Counted from the stretch's first letter, positions 1 through 8,504 are shown. The stretch: DNA of 64,000 bases from CAWBRT01 sp050015355 (GCA_050015355.1 JBEKBO010000011.1:1-64000); one strand, 5' to 3'. Numbers and translations: made by a program. The notes: generated by a model from the sequence alone, not told the origin.

Positions 1-116
1 TCCCGTCGAGAAAGTTGAATCTGAAGTGATCTGCGTCCACGCATGACATAGCTATAGACTCCAATCCATTTCTTGCCAAGTGCCTATCTAGCTTACCTAT
101 CTATGCGGTCACAGTA

Positions 117-401
117 CTAGTCTGTCGCCTCAGCTTTGTTTTCCGGCCAGTAGCCGTGCACTGCGTAAAACTTCAGCTCGTCGTCACTTCGACCGCGGAC
201 GAGGAGTTTGTATTCTTCCCAACTGGTGTGACCTGGCGCATATGGCTCACCGGGTATCGGCTCTTCAGGCAAATAGCCATGGACGGCAAAGAACTCCACG
301 TCCTCCAGACTTCGGCCTTTGAGATAACGATCAAGCTCTTCACACTGCTTCTGCCATTGCTTTTCTTCAAGCCGTTCCAAGCGACTCTTAATCGTCGCCA
401 T
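117..401 (-). CDS. Small protein with two copies of a GRS/VHGY-PE repeat, unknown function
   Basis: Not recognised. The 94-residue product starts MATIKSRLERLEEKQ, a short charged probable coiled coil, and then carries two similar segments, GRSLEDVEFFAVHGYLPE and GRSDDELKFYAVHGYWPE, so it probably arose by internal duplication. A longer reading frame runs upstream to 536, but the ATG at 401 is preceded by a clear GGAGG-type ribosome site (ggaggaagagaaaacg) and avoids overlapping the gene before it. It is the last gene of a four-gene minus-strand set. The opening resembles that of its neighbour (MALKARLQKLEAS), which suggests a shared origin or partner. No function is assigned. Confidence 0.6.
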   Translation of the reverse strand: MATIKSRLERLEEKQWQKQCEELDRYLKGRSLEDVEFFAVHGYLPEEPIPGEPYAPGHTSWEEYKLLVRGRSDDELKFYAVHGYWPENKAEATD

Positions 402-456
402 CGTTTTCTCTTCCTCCGAATTGCCACTGCCGGCGCCCAACCGTCTCAATCCGAAT

Positions 457-1173
457 TCAGCTTGCGACGAGCTCCGGCCACGCCCGTTGGAGAGCATCAA
501 TGAATTGCTTGCGCGTTCCGCTACGACTGAGCGCACCGGCCCGTGAGAAGTTCACGAGTTGGGTGGCCTTGGCGTCCACCATCGGATGATCTGGGGTAAA
601 GCCCTCCACTGTAATCGGCTCCACCTTAAGCCATTCCGCGAGCGGTCCAAATACGTCTGCGGTTTTGCGCAGATCGGAAGTTTCAGCGTTCAATACGGCA
701 CGTGAATCGGGAAACAGAATGTCTTCGCCAGCAAGATAGGTTTCGGCGACCTTATCAATCGCAGCCGCCAGCGACAGCGACTCCTCCAAAAGAGCCTTGA
801 ACTTGGCGTACAAGTATCCACCGAGGCGTTCGGTAAGCTCGGAAATCCGGCGCGCAGGCACAAAAACGCCAGAGCGATCGGGTTGGGCGATCTGCCGCAG
901 CACTCCATCGAGCGCGCAGTGTGCGAAAAAGCGCAAGTCGCGGTTGGCCTGAGCATCCTTCAAAATCATCGAGTTTGTTTCGTTGACGAGGTGCCAGAGG
1001 AAGTACACCTCTTCGTCAGCGAGCCACTCAAAGGGCCCCAACGGTCCCTTAAGCTCTTGTTCCCAGTAGGGCACAAATCCGCCGGCCGCCTTGGCGTGTT
1101 GCAGCCAGAGGAAAAGCTGCTTTTTCGCCTCTGATGATGCTTCGAGCTTCTGTAATCTCGCCTTGAGCGCCAT
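457..1173 (-). CDS. Hypothetical protein with N-terminal coiled coil
   Basis: Not recognised. The 238-residue product has no signal peptide or membrane segment. It opens with a short amphipathic stretch (MALKARLQKLEASSEAKKQ) and continues as a Trp/Leu-rich, mostly helical soluble protein. The start lies one base past the stop of the preceding gene (1175-1177), so the two are almost certainly translated as one unit. With its small neighbours and the tRNA fragment at 2021-2070 it fits an accessory or mobile segment, but nothing in the sequence is a diagnostic phage or plasmid domain. Confidence 0.6.
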   Translation of the reverse strand: MALKARLQKLEASSEAKKQLFLWLQHAKAAGGFVPYWEQELKGPLGPFEWLADEEVYFLWHLVNETNSMILKDAQANRDLRFFAHCALDGVLRQIAQPDRSGVFVPARRISELTERLGGYLYAKFKALLEESLSLAAAIDKVAETYLAGEDILFPDSRAVLNAETSDLRKTADVFGPLAEWLKVEPITVEGFTPDHPMVDAKATQLVNFSRAGALSRSGTRKQFIDALQRAWPELVAS

Positions 1174-1174
1174 C

Positions 1175-1567
1175 TCACTTTCTCCGTTGATCCCTTTGCA
1201 CGCCTCCGGCCCCTAGAACGCTCTCCAGCGCAGCCAGCCGCCCCTCAACGTCTGAAACTTCAATGGACTTCAGCAGCACATTTGCCAGATACCCAAGGGT
1301 GCTAGCCACCTTCGAATCGAGACGACGTGCCCGCACGTCCGAAATGAACTGACCGAGCGCGGCCCGTACCTCCTGAGCCGTCCGCGGGGGTGCCAATTCA
1401 GGTTGTGGCTGTTCACCCGATCCTCTGAAGCGCCTGGCCTGGCCGCTCTTCCGGCCCATCTCGGCCGCGCGTTTGGGGTCAGCGTGTAAGGCGCAAAGTC
1501 CGTCCTTCACCGCGACGGCTCGGCACCGATCGCCTGCGTTCGTTGTCGTTTTGCATATCGTGTTCAT
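1175..1567 (-). CDS. Small protein with putative N-terminal zinc-binding cysteines
   Basis: Not firmly recognised. The N-terminus has a C5, C15, C25, H28 pattern (motifs ICKTTTNAGDRC and GLCALH) that looks like a small metal-binding knuckle. A basic PKRAAEMGRKSGQARR segment follows, then a helical C-terminus. Small proteins of this build (Cys knuckle, then a Gly/Arg/Lys 'GRKSGQAR' motif) are common in accessory DNA; the family link is an inference. Its ATG overlaps the stop of the upstream gene (ATGA) and its stop lies one base before the next start, so it sits inside a translationally coupled operon. Confidence 0.6.
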   Translation of the reverse strand: MNTICKTTTNAGDRCRAVAVKDGLCALHADPKRAAEMGRKSGQARRFRGSGEQPQPELAPPRTAQEVRAALGQFISDVRARRLDSKVASTLGYLANVLLKSIEVSDVEGRLAALESVLGAGGVQRDQRRK

Positions 1568-1767
1568 CTGTTTGCCCTGCTCCGTTCCGTCCGTTCAAAC
1601 GGTGGGGTATCGCCGTGCGGCGTCAGAGGCACCACCAGCAGCGAGCACGCCATGTAACGGCATACCCGGTCGTCAAAGTCCGGCCAGCGAACAACTACTT
1701 TCCCCCGCTCATAGCCGGCCACTTCCCCGGTTTCATCACTGGCGGGACTGAACTTCAGCCGGACCAT
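1564..1767 (-). CDS. Small hypothetical protein, possibly 5'-truncated or frameshifted
   Basis: A 67-residue product (segments MVRLKFSPASDETGEV and ERGKVVVRWPDFDD) that looks like a small beta-rich fold. The reading frame stays open upstream of the ATG as far as a TGA near 1857 and encodes credible protein (EALQPAFPIGT just before the Met) with no start codon, while a different frame from 1937 begins MQPQPNGVRMPLF. A frameshift in this stretch would join the two into a protein of roughly 125 residues. The stop overlaps the next start (ATGA), which supports the 3' part being a real gene. Confidence 0.45.
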   Translation of the reverse strand: MVRLKFSPASDETGEVAGYERGKVVVRWPDFDDRVCRYMACSLLVVPLTPHGDTPPFERTERSRANR

Positions 1768-2020
1768 GGTGCCGATTGGGAAGGCTGGTTGTAATGCCTC
1801 AGGCTGCGTTCCGCTGGCTCCCTGGCGCGCTCCTGGCGTTGGCTGCTGTGTCGTGGCTCATCGATCCTCATCGGCTTACGGTTGCGCGAAGTTGAGGCAA
1901 ACAGCGGCATCCGCACACCATTCGGTTGTGGTTGCATTATGGTTGCACAAACCAGGTGATTTTTAGGGTTCTAACAACAGACAAGTGTAGGAGATTCAAT
2001 TAGATGGCTATGGCAGACTA

Positions 2021-2070
2021 CAGCCCTGAAAAGGCTAGCGTCGGCGGTTCAAAACCGTCCCTGGCCACCA
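2021..2070 (+). other. 3' fragment of a tRNA-Phe gene (possible integration site remnant)
   Basis: The segment has an anticodon arm (2021-2037) with seven-base loop CTGAAAA, so a GAA (Phe) anticodon; a five-base variable loop; a T arm (2043-2059, loop TTCAAAA, stem GGCGG/CCGTC); an acceptor 3' strand CCTGGCC (2060-2066); and an encoded ACCA. The 5' acceptor strand (GGCCAGG expected) and a D arm are missing upstream, so this is not a working tRNA. A 3' tRNA half of this kind is what site-specific integration into a tRNA gene leaves at one end of an element. The four small genes at 117-1767 would lie inside such an element. Confidence 0.7.
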
Positions 2071-2185
2071 TCTTTTCAAGTACTTACAAGCCCTCTAAAT
2101 CACAATCATGTTCCAAAATGTTCTAATTGGCGCATGGGGGGATTTGTCTCAACCAGCCGACCTTAATGCAGATTGGCAGATTGAT

Positions 2186-3418
2186 ATGTCAACTTATAAT
2201 ATGCCGTCAAGAGGCCATCCATTGCTTAAAGAAACCGGTGCTTTACTTCGGCGGAGTCAGCCCACCGCGCGTCCTCGTATACAGGCACTCTCCGCGTCGC
2301 TGATTCGCGAAGTCGCCAATGCCGCCATGAGTCGCAAAGACATCCTGCCTTTCTGGTTCGGAGAATCCGACCAGCCGACGACCGCCTTTATCCGCGAGGC
2401 TGCTACTGCTTCTCTCCAGAAGGGCGAGACTTTCTATACCGAGAACCTGGGCCGCGCCTATCTGCGCGAGCAGGTTTCGGCTTACCTGACAGATCTACAC
2501 CAGACACGCATCGGTGCCGATCGCATCGCGATGACCTCGTCCGGCGATTCGGCTCTTATGCTGGCCGGCCAACTCATCCTTGAACCGGGTGATCATGTTG
2601 TGCTGATAACTCCGCTCTGGCCGAACCTCGTCGAGATGCCAAAGATACTGAGCGCCGAGGTCACCTGCGTCCCTTTGGAAGTGCGCCAAGGACGATGGAC
2701 GCTGCCGCTTGAAAAAGTGCTGGCGGCGATCGGTCCCAATACGCGCATGCTCTATGTGAATTCACCCAACAATCCAACCGGGTGGACGATCAGCCGCGAC
2801 GAACAACGCATCCTCTTCGAGCACTGCCGCCGTCATGGAATCTGGATTCTGGCCGATGACGTATACGAGCGCCTGATCTATCGCGATGGGCTCCGCGCAG
2901 CACCTTCCTTCCTGACGCTTGCAGAGGAAGATGACCGGGTGATCGGGGTCAACAGCTTCTCAAAAGCGTGGCGCATGACCGGATGGCGCGTGGGTTGGAT
3001 GGTCGTTCCGCCGAGCATCGTGCCTAATCTGGCATGCCTCATTGAGTACAACACATCCTGCATTCCTGAGTTTGTGCAGCGTGCCGCCACCGCTGCCTTG
3101 CAATATGGCGAACCACATGTGGCACGCCTGCGATCGGAGTTGATTGCGGCAAGACAGTATCTCATCGACGGACTGCGCGCGCTCCCCGGCATCGAGGTCC
3201 CCGAATCGGACGGGGCGATGTATGTCTTTCTGCGGATCGCGGGATACGCAGACTCGTTGCAGTTGGCGAAACTGCTCGTCGAAGAAGCAGGCCTTGGCCT
3301 GGCACCCGGCAGAGCCTTTGGCCCAGAAGGCGAAGGATGGTTGCGCTGGTGTTATGCAACCGATCTCAAAAAGCTTCATCTTGGGCTTGAACGCCTGGCT
3401 GCGTTCTTGGCGAAATAG
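2186..3418 (+). CDS. Pyridoxal-phosphate aminotransferase, class I/II (aspartate aminotransferase-like)
   Basis: Fold-type I PLP enzyme that moves an amino group between an amino acid and a 2-oxo acid in the cytoplasm. Visible hallmarks are NSPNNPTGW (substrate/cofactor loop), DDVYERLIY (Asp to the pyridine nitrogen) and SFSKAWRMTGWRVGW, whose Lys forms the Schiff base. The C-terminal small domain ends LGLAPGRAFG...WLRWCYA, as usual for this group. Length (about 410 residues) is typical. The frame is open from 2108, but the first 26 codons have no family resemblance; ATG 2186 or 2201 is the more likely start, and no strong ribosome site decides. Substrate cannot be told from sequence. Confidence 0.88.
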   Translation: MSTYNMPSRGHPLLKETGALLRRSQPTARPRIQALSASLIREVANAAMSRKDILPFWFGESDQPTTAFIREAATASLQKGETFYTENLGRAYLREQVSAYLTDLHQTRIGADRIAMTSSGDSALMLAGQLILEPGDHVVLITPLWPNLVEMPKILSAEVTCVPLEVRQGRWTLPLEKVLAAIGPNTRMLYVNSPNNPTGWTISRDEQRILFEHCRRHGIWILADDVYERLIYRDGLRAAPSFLTLAEEDDRVIGVNSFSKAWRMTGWRVGWMVVPPSIVPNLACLIEYNTSCIPEFVQRAATAALQYGEPHVARLRSELIAARQYLIDGLRALPGIEVPESDGAMYVFLRIAGYADSLQLAKLLVEEAGLGLAPGRAFGPEGEGWLRWCYATDLKKLHLGLERLAAFLAK

Positions 3419-3465
3419 ACCGGATTCGCGGAAGGTACGCTCTGAAAAGAGTCGGGCGAGGCGCG

Positions 3466-3987
3466 CTACCGCAGGAGGGCAATGATCTCCTGCTCAAGTT
3501 TGGTGAAATCCGCCAGCCCGGGGTATTTCGCGCGAATGCGGCCATCGCGGCCGATCAGGAAACTGGTCGGCAATCCGAGAATACCGCCGTAGGCCTCTGC
3601 AATTTTCTCGCTGCCGGCGACCACCGGATAATTCATTTTGTATTTTCGGTAGAAGGCGCGCAGCGCGCTGTCTCTGTCCTCCATTGAAATGCCAATCACC
3701 TGAAGGCCCTGAGCGCGGTACTTGTCCTGCAAAGCGATGAACTGTGGAATCTCCTCCGCGCAGGGCGTGCACCAGGCTGCCCAGAAGTTGATCAGCACGA
3801 CCTTGCCCGCATAGCTGGACGTGTCGATCTTGTTGCCGCCAAGGTCTACCAAGGTGAGCGCCGGGGCCGGCGACGTGGATGAACTCGTGTCCTGGTCACG
3901 CGCCCGTTTTGCGGTGCGATTGTGCGTGCCGTAATAAACGCCAACGGCCAGCCCAATGGCGACCATGACAACCGCGATTTTTTTCAT
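3466..3987 (-). CDS. TlpA/ResA-like thioredoxin-fold protein
   Basis: Envelope-anchored thiol-disulfide oxidoreductase. It has an N-terminal membrane anchor (MKKIAVVMVAIGLAVGVYYG), a linker, then an AhpC-TSA/Redoxin-type thioredoxin fold with active site WAAWCTPC and the cis-Pro region LPTSFLIGRDG. Such proteins reduce disulfides of exported proteins or apocytochromes. It starts six bases after the stop of the rhodanese-like gene, so the two are co-transcribed and likely act together in periplasmic sulfur/thiol chemistry. Confidence 0.9.
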   Translation of the reverse strand: MKKIAVVMVAIGLAVGVYYGTHNRTAKRARDQDTSSSTSPAPALTLVDLGGNKIDTSSYAGKVVLINFWAAWCTPCAEEIPQFIALQDKYRAQGLQVIGISMEDRDSALRAFYRKYKMNYPVVAGSEKIAEAYGGILGLPTSFLIGRDGRIRAKYPGLADFTKLEQEIIALLR

Positions 3988-3993
3988 CGCACG

Positions 3994-4494
3994 CTACTGG
4001 CCTTTCTCGACGGGATAGCCCCTCTCCACCCAGTCGGTTCCGAAGCTGTTCGCGAGATACAGCACCTTCACGGCAGTAAATCCCGTCTTCTGGAGTTCTT
4101 TATACGCTGGGCGAATATTCGGGCAGTGGTCCCAGGGGCAACATCCGCAGTAGAGAACGATGGACGAATTCCTGGGCAGAGCCGTGACGCGCTTCCGCAG
4201 GTTATCAAGCGAATGCGGATCGGATGCCGGCCCTATGAACTCGGCGCCGCGGATGTGTGCTTGCGCATAAAGGAAACGCGGACCGACGTAGAGCACGGTG
4301 GGCTTCGCGGAACCGGATTGCAGGGCTTTCGACAACTCCCGAGGTTGAATCAACTCCGCGCTGCCCGGCAGCAACTCCGAAGTGGCGGGTGATTGGCCGG
4401 CGCTCCGGGCGGGGGCAACGACGGTTGCGAACACGGCTGCGGCAATCAGCATCCAAACAAGGGACATGGACTGGCGATCGTTGGTGCGTTCCAT
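3994..4494 (-). CDS. Exported rhodanese-like domain protein
   Basis: A rhodanese-fold (sulfurtransferase-type) protein. After a hydrophobic export signal (LVWMLIAAAVFATVVAP) it has a single rhodanese domain with IVLYCGCCPWDHCPN as the active-site loop; the first Cys would carry the persulfide, and the loop is unusually Cys-rich (four Cys). The frame extends back to 4632, but that would overlap the divergent gene at 4619; ATG 4494 (MERTNDRQSM) gives a normal signal peptide and length. It is the first gene of a two-gene operon with the TlpA-like protein. Substrate unknown. Confidence 0.8.
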   Translation of the reverse strand: MERTNDRQSMSLVWMLIAAAVFATVVAPARSAGQSPATSELLPGSAELIQPRELSKALQSGSAKPTVLYVGPRFLYAQAHIRGAEFIGPASDPHSLDNLRKRVTALPRNSSIVLYCGCCPWDHCPNIRPAYKELQKTGFTAVKVLYLANSFGTDWVERGYPVEKGQ

Positions 4495-4618
4495 AGCAGA
4501 CCCAGTATACGGTGGAGACACGCTGCACGAAGCGGAAGGCCGCTGTACTCCAAACCCGGCTATACGTTTGCGTACCGACTGAATCGCTAAAAATGCCGCT
4601 AGCCGAAGGGATAAGCCT

Positions 4619-5710
4619 ATGAACCGTCGCAATTTTCTGCGCTACGCGGGCATTGCGTCCGCCAGTCTCGCCCTGCCGGACACGGGGCGCCTGTTCGCAC
4701 ACGACTCATCGTCTGGAAGTTGGCGCACGTTTGAAGTGACGACGCGTGTCGAAGTTCTAAAACCTTCCGGAATGACCCGCGTATGGCTGCCGGCAGCGCT
4801 TATCGGTAAGACGCCCTACCAGAAGACGCTCGCTAATCGCTTTAGCGCGGAGGGCGGTACGGCGGAGATTGTCGAAAGCGAAGCTGACGCGCTCGGAATC
4901 ATCGCGGCGAAATTTCCGGCCGGCGTGAGGCCGGTCCTCACGGTAACAAGCCGTATCGCGACAAATAATTATACGGTCGATCTCTCCACGCCCGGCCACC
5001 CGCCGAAAACGGAGCGCGCGGAGTTGGAGCATTTTCTGCGGTCGACAAAGCTCCTGCCGACCGATGGCATCGTGAGAGCGACAGCGACGGAGATCACGAA
5101 AGGGGCGAAGACGGATGTCGAGAAAGCGCGCGCCATCTACGCCTGGATCGTCGACAACACGTTTCGGAATCCGAAGACGCGCGGTTGCGGCGTTGGCAAC
5201 ATCCGCGGCATGCTGGAGTCCGGGGATCTGGGCGGCAAGTGCGCCGATCTCAATGCCCTCTACGTTGGCCTGGCGCGCGCGGCGGGACTTCCAGCGCGCG
5301 ACGTGTATGGCATCCGCGTTGCAAAGTCGGAGCTGGGATACAAGAGCCTCGGAGTTTCGTCGGAGAACGTGACGAAAGCACAGCACTGCCGTGCCGAGGT
5401 GTACCTCGGCGGACACGGCTGGGTTCCTGTCGATCCGGCCGACGTGCGCAAGGTGGTGCTTGAGGAACCTCCCGGAAATCGTCCATTGGACGACGACATG
5501 GTGAAGAAGGCGCGCGTACGGCTATTCGGGTCTTGGGAGATGAACTGGATGGCTTTCAACTTCGCCCACGATGTTGCCCTGCCCGGATCGATCGGCGCGC
5601 CGGTTGGTTTCTTCATGTATCCGCAGGCGGAAACGGTCGACGGCCGGCTCGACAGCCTCGATCCGGACAGCTTTAAGTACGAGATCACCGCGAGGGAAAT
5701 CACACCGTAA
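4619..5710 (+). CDS. Exported transglutaminase-like protein
   Basis: The 363-residue product begins with a twin-arginine-like signal (MNRRNFLRYAGIASASLA). The core is a transglutaminase-like (papain-fold) domain with a complete Cys-His-Asp triad: C208 in GGKCADLNALYVGLAR, H256 in QHCRAEVYLGG and D272 in GWVPVDPAD. Family members act as proteases, amidases or protein cross-linkers, mostly on unknown targets. The preceding region (about residues 35-140) resembles the N-terminal beta domain often found before such cores. The gene is divergent from the rhodanese/TlpA operon. Confidence 0.88.
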   Translation: MNRRNFLRYAGIASASLALPDTGRLFAHDSSSGSWRTFEVTTRVEVLKPSGMTRVWLPAALIGKTPYQKTLANRFSAEGGTAEIVESEADALGIIAAKFPAGVRPVLTVTSRIATNNYTVDLSTPGHPPKTERAELEHFLRSTKLLPTDGIVRATATEITKGAKTDVEKARAIYAWIVDNTFRNPKTRGCGVGNIRGMLESGDLGGKCADLNALYVGLARAAGLPARDVYGIRVAKSELGYKSLGVSSENVTKAQHCRAEVYLGGHGWVPVDPADVRKVVLEEPPGNRPLDDDMVKKARVRLFGSWEMNWMAFNFAHDVALPGSIGAPVGFFMYPQAETVDGRLDSLDPDSFKYEITAREITP

Positions 5711-5735
5711 GCACCGCGGGGATTGTTGAGCGCCG

Positions 5736-6533
5736 CTACGCCGTAGGTTGACTTGCCAGGAACTCCAGGATCGCCCGGTGTGCTTCTTCTGGCTGGTCGG
5801 TGGTAAAGATGTGGCTGGCGTGCGGCAGGACGACCAGCTTTGCGCCGGGAATCTTCTCCGCAATAAGTTTTCCGTTGCCTGCCGGTACCAGCCGGTCGGA
5901 CTCGCCATGAATCACCAGTGTGGGCGAATGGATCTGCGGCAGGCGGCTGTAGGACTCCCATGCAAGGATTCCCTGCAATTGTGCCTTGTATGCTTCCTGG
6001 CTGGGAAACCACGGCTTGCGTATTTCCAGGTCCTCCTCGATCAGCTTTTGCGGAGTGGCCGGGTGATAGATAAACGGCAGTGCTGCTCGGGCGGCTTCCT
6101 CGGGAGCCATGTTACTTCGCGCCATGAGCATCTGGGTAGCCTCCGGTTCGGATCGCACCGCCTGTGGACCGCCCGCCGCCGTGCAGCCGAGAATCAACGA
6201 ACGCACGCGCTTCGGATATTGCAGCGCGAGCTCCGGCGCGATCATGCCTCCCATGGAGATGCCGAATACATGTACGCTTTCCACGCCTGCGGCATCGAGC
6301 ACGGCTGCCGCATCTGATGCCATCAAGGCAATTGAATAGGGACCTGCAGGCTTATCGCTCCGGCCGACACCACGGTTGTCCAGAACAATGGTCCGGTATT
6401 TTTTCGATAGAGCTGGCCGGGTGCGGTGCCACGCGCCGGACGGAAACCCCAGCCCCGTGATGAGCAAGACAGCGGTTCCCTCCCCGACCTCGTCCCAGTA
6501 AATCTTCGCTCCTTGGTTCACCGTGAATGCCAT
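5736..6533 (-). CDS. Alpha/beta hydrolase (3-oxoadipate enol-lactonase-like)
   Basis: Cytoplasmic serine hydrolase of the alpha/beta-hydrolase fold, 265 residues. It has the oxyanion segment LITGLGFPSGAW, the DNRGVGRSDKP loop, nucleophile elbow GISMGG (Ser93), an acid in HGESDRLVP and catalytic His in PHASHIF. This is the PcaD-like subgroup by overall look, which includes lactonases, esterases and haloperoxidase-like enzymes; the true substrate is unknown. It stands alone, convergent with the transglutaminase gene and divergent from the remnant at 6796. The 6534-6795 gap has no convincing gene. Confidence 0.88.
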   Translation of the reverse strand: MAFTVNQGAKIYWDEVGEGTAVLLITGLGFPSGAWHRTRPALSKKYRTIVLDNRGVGRSDKPAGPYSIALMASDAAAVLDAAGVESVHVFGISMGGMIAPELALQYPKRVRSLILGCTAAGGPQAVRSEPEATQMLMARSNMAPEEAARAALPFIYHPATPQKLIEEDLEIRKPWFPSQEAYKAQLQGILAWESYSRLPQIHSPTLVIHGESDRLVPAGNGKLIAEKIPGAKLVVLPHASHIFTTDQPEEAHRAILEFLASQPTA

Positions 6534-6795
6534 GCAGGCTCCTTTGCCGTGAGTGTCCGTTTATTCTAGAGGAATTCTCTCTGCTGGTGGAGCTTTATGG
6601 CACGACCTATCGCGAAGCCGCTACTTCGCGGCTGTCTGTTCTACGAAAAGATTTCCAGCGATCGCCAATGAGTCTTTCCTTCAGTGCTTTTCCCTCAGCT
6701 CAAACGCTGCGCATAGCTCAGGTACAATGTCCACTGGCTGAGATTCAAACGGAATTCAGTCTCGAAACCTTGCTGAAAGCGTGTCGAGGTCTCGT

Positions 6796-6980
6796 ATGAA
6801 GATCGCCAAGATTCAACCTTTCTGCGTTAGTCCAAGGTGCCCCTCATCATCGGTTACCTGGTGAGAGGAGGAAATTTCGAACCGGCGCTTGTGTTTGTCG
6901 GCTCCTGCGCACTGGTGGGCGCCTGTTCGTATCTTTTCCTGGTCAAGAACGTGAAGAGAATTACGGCGCCGGCAAAATGA
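6796..6980 (+). pseudogene. Deletion scar: enolase-superfamily gene start joined to an MFS transporter tail
   Basis: From 6796 an ATG opens MKIAKIQPFCVSP, the usual beginning of a mandelate racemase/muconate-lactonizing (enolase superfamily) enzyme, and the frame then dies at a TGA. From about 6837, in another frame, the DNA encodes PLIIGYLVRGGNFEPALVFV, then a last hydrophobic helix and KNVKRITAPAK before TGA 6978-6980. This is the C-terminus of an MFS transporter of the sugar-acid/anion symporter type. The two fragments abut, so one deletion removed nearly all of both genes. Sugar-acid dehydratases and such symporters are commonly neighbours, so a lost catabolic pair is likely. Confidence 0.72.
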
Positions 6981-7047
6981 ACGACTGCCGGCTGTGATTC
7001 GAACGTGGCCGCTGTAGCGCTCGCCGGGCGCCTGTTGTGATTACAAG

Positions 7048-8370
7048 GTGAGGAGACAATACATAAATACTGTCGCTCATAACGATTCCGCGGGCACCGG
7101 CCAGACTTTCATTTACTTCGGCTGGTTGACGTTGTTCGTGTATTTCGCCACGCCCGGCGGCTATCTGGTTGACATCCAGACCTCGTACATGCTGAAAAAC
7201 CAGTTGCATGCAACGGCGACACAAGTTTCAGCATTCCGGCTGGTTACGGGCATTCCGGTGTATTTTGCGTTCGTCTTTGGCCTGATGCGGGATCTGTGGA
7301 ACCCGCTGGGGTTGCGGGACCGCGGCTTCTTTTTGATTTTCGCTCCGCTAACCGCAATTGCGTTCTTCGGGATGGCTGTCTCCCGCCTCTCGTACCAGGG
7401 ACTGCTCATCGGGATGTTGCTGGTGATGCTGGCGTCGCGGTTCACCTCGGCAGCCTATCAGGGCTTGATCGCCTTAATCGGCCAAGAGAAACTTATGTCC
7501 GGCCGCCTGAGCACGCTATGGAATGTGGTCAGCTCTGTCCCTGTCATTATGGGGGCATTCGCTTCCGGGTACATATCCGAACATGTGCCGCCGAGAGCGA
7601 CTTTTTCATTGGTAGCGGTACTTACTTTGTTCATAGCGCTCTTGGGCTTCTGGAAACCCTATTCTGTCTTCCGTAATACCTATGACAAGCCGCAGGCGCG
7701 AGGACTGGATTTCCTGGGGGATGTCAAGCGGCTGCTGAAACACCGGGCGATTTATCCAGCGGTTCTTATCTGTTTCCTATGGAACTTTGCGCCAGGGGCG
7801 GCAACCCCGCTGCAGTTCTATCTGACAAATAAGCTCCATGCGTCGGATGCTGTTTACTCGTACTATAACGGCATATTCGCGGTCTCGTTCATCCCGACAT
7901 TTCTGCTCTACGGCGTTCTTTGCAAGAAGTTGCCGCTGAATAAGCTGCTGTGGTGGGGAACGATCATCGCGGTGCCGCAGATGATTCCGCTGGCGTTCAT
8001 TCACTCCGGTAACCTCGCGCTGCTACTAGCGGTGCCCATAGGGTTGATGGGCGGTATTGCAACGGCGGCGTACTTTGATCTTGCGATAAGGTCCTGTCCG
8101 GCCGGCCTGCAAGGAACCTTAATGATGCTGGTTGAGGGAGTCTTTGCGCTCTCCGCGCGTGGCGGCGACCTGTTGGGCTCAAGTATCTATAACAGCAGCC
8201 CCCGCAATGGATTCCTCTACTGTGTAATTGCGACGACCGTTGTGTACGCGCTGATCTTGCCGTTGATCCTACTGGTGCCGAAAGACCTGATTGCCACGGC
8301 GGATGGCGAATCGAACCGGGCAATCGGGGCTGAAGCGCCGAATGAGACTGCCACAACGGGGACTTTATAA
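7048..8370 (+). CDS. MFS transporter, 12-helix
   Basis: A 440-residue polytopic inner-membrane protein with about twelve hydrophobic helices and an MFS arrangement (cytoplasmic loop after helix 6 around DKPQARGLDFLGDVKRLLKH). It broadly resembles the FBT/BT1-like MFS branch (LTNKLHASDAVYSYYNGIF). Substrate unknown. The start is a GTG at 7048; no ATG lies near the N-terminus and the ribosome site is weak. It follows the degraded enolase/MFS remnant directly, in the same direction, so it may once have been part of the same catabolic unit. Confidence 0.82.
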   Translation: MRRQYINTVAHNDSAGTGQTFIYFGWLTLFVYFATPGGYLVDIQTSYMLKNQLHATATQVSAFRLVTGIPVYFAFVFGLMRDLWNPLGLRDRGFFLIFAPLTAIAFFGMAVSRLSYQGLLIGMLLVMLASRFTSAAYQGLIALIGQEKLMSGRLSTLWNVVSSVPVIMGAFASGYISEHVPPRATFSLVAVLTLFIALLGFWKPYSVFRNTYDKPQARGLDFLGDVKRLLKHRAIYPAVLICFLWNFAPGAATPLQFYLTNKLHASDAVYSYYNGIFAVSFIPTFLLYGVLCKKLPLNKLLWWGTIIAVPQMIPLAFIHSGNLALLLAVPIGLMGGIATAAYFDLAIRSCPAGLQGTLMMLVEGVFALSARGGDLLGSSIYNSSPRNGFLYCVIATTVVYALILPLILLVPKDLIATADGESNRAIGAEAPNETATTGTL

Positions 8371-8504
8371 GCCCCGGCGACAGGGCTTGAGATTCGCATG
8401 GTACGAGCAAAGTAAGAAAGTACGTTCAAGAACACATTTTAAAGCTGGATTTCTAGGTTGTCGGCAAGGTATCTTGTTTCGCGGTGTAGAAAGGAAATGA
8501 CAAG

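Noticed and set aside
1..2070. Calling the left cassette a prophage
   Set aside because: No terminase, capsid, portal, integrase or lysis gene can be recognised; only the tRNA fragment points to integration.
6527..6799. 90-codon plus-strand frame between the hydrolase and the enolase remnant
   Set aside because: It overlaps the hydrolase start, has no ribosome site and no protein-like composition or motif.
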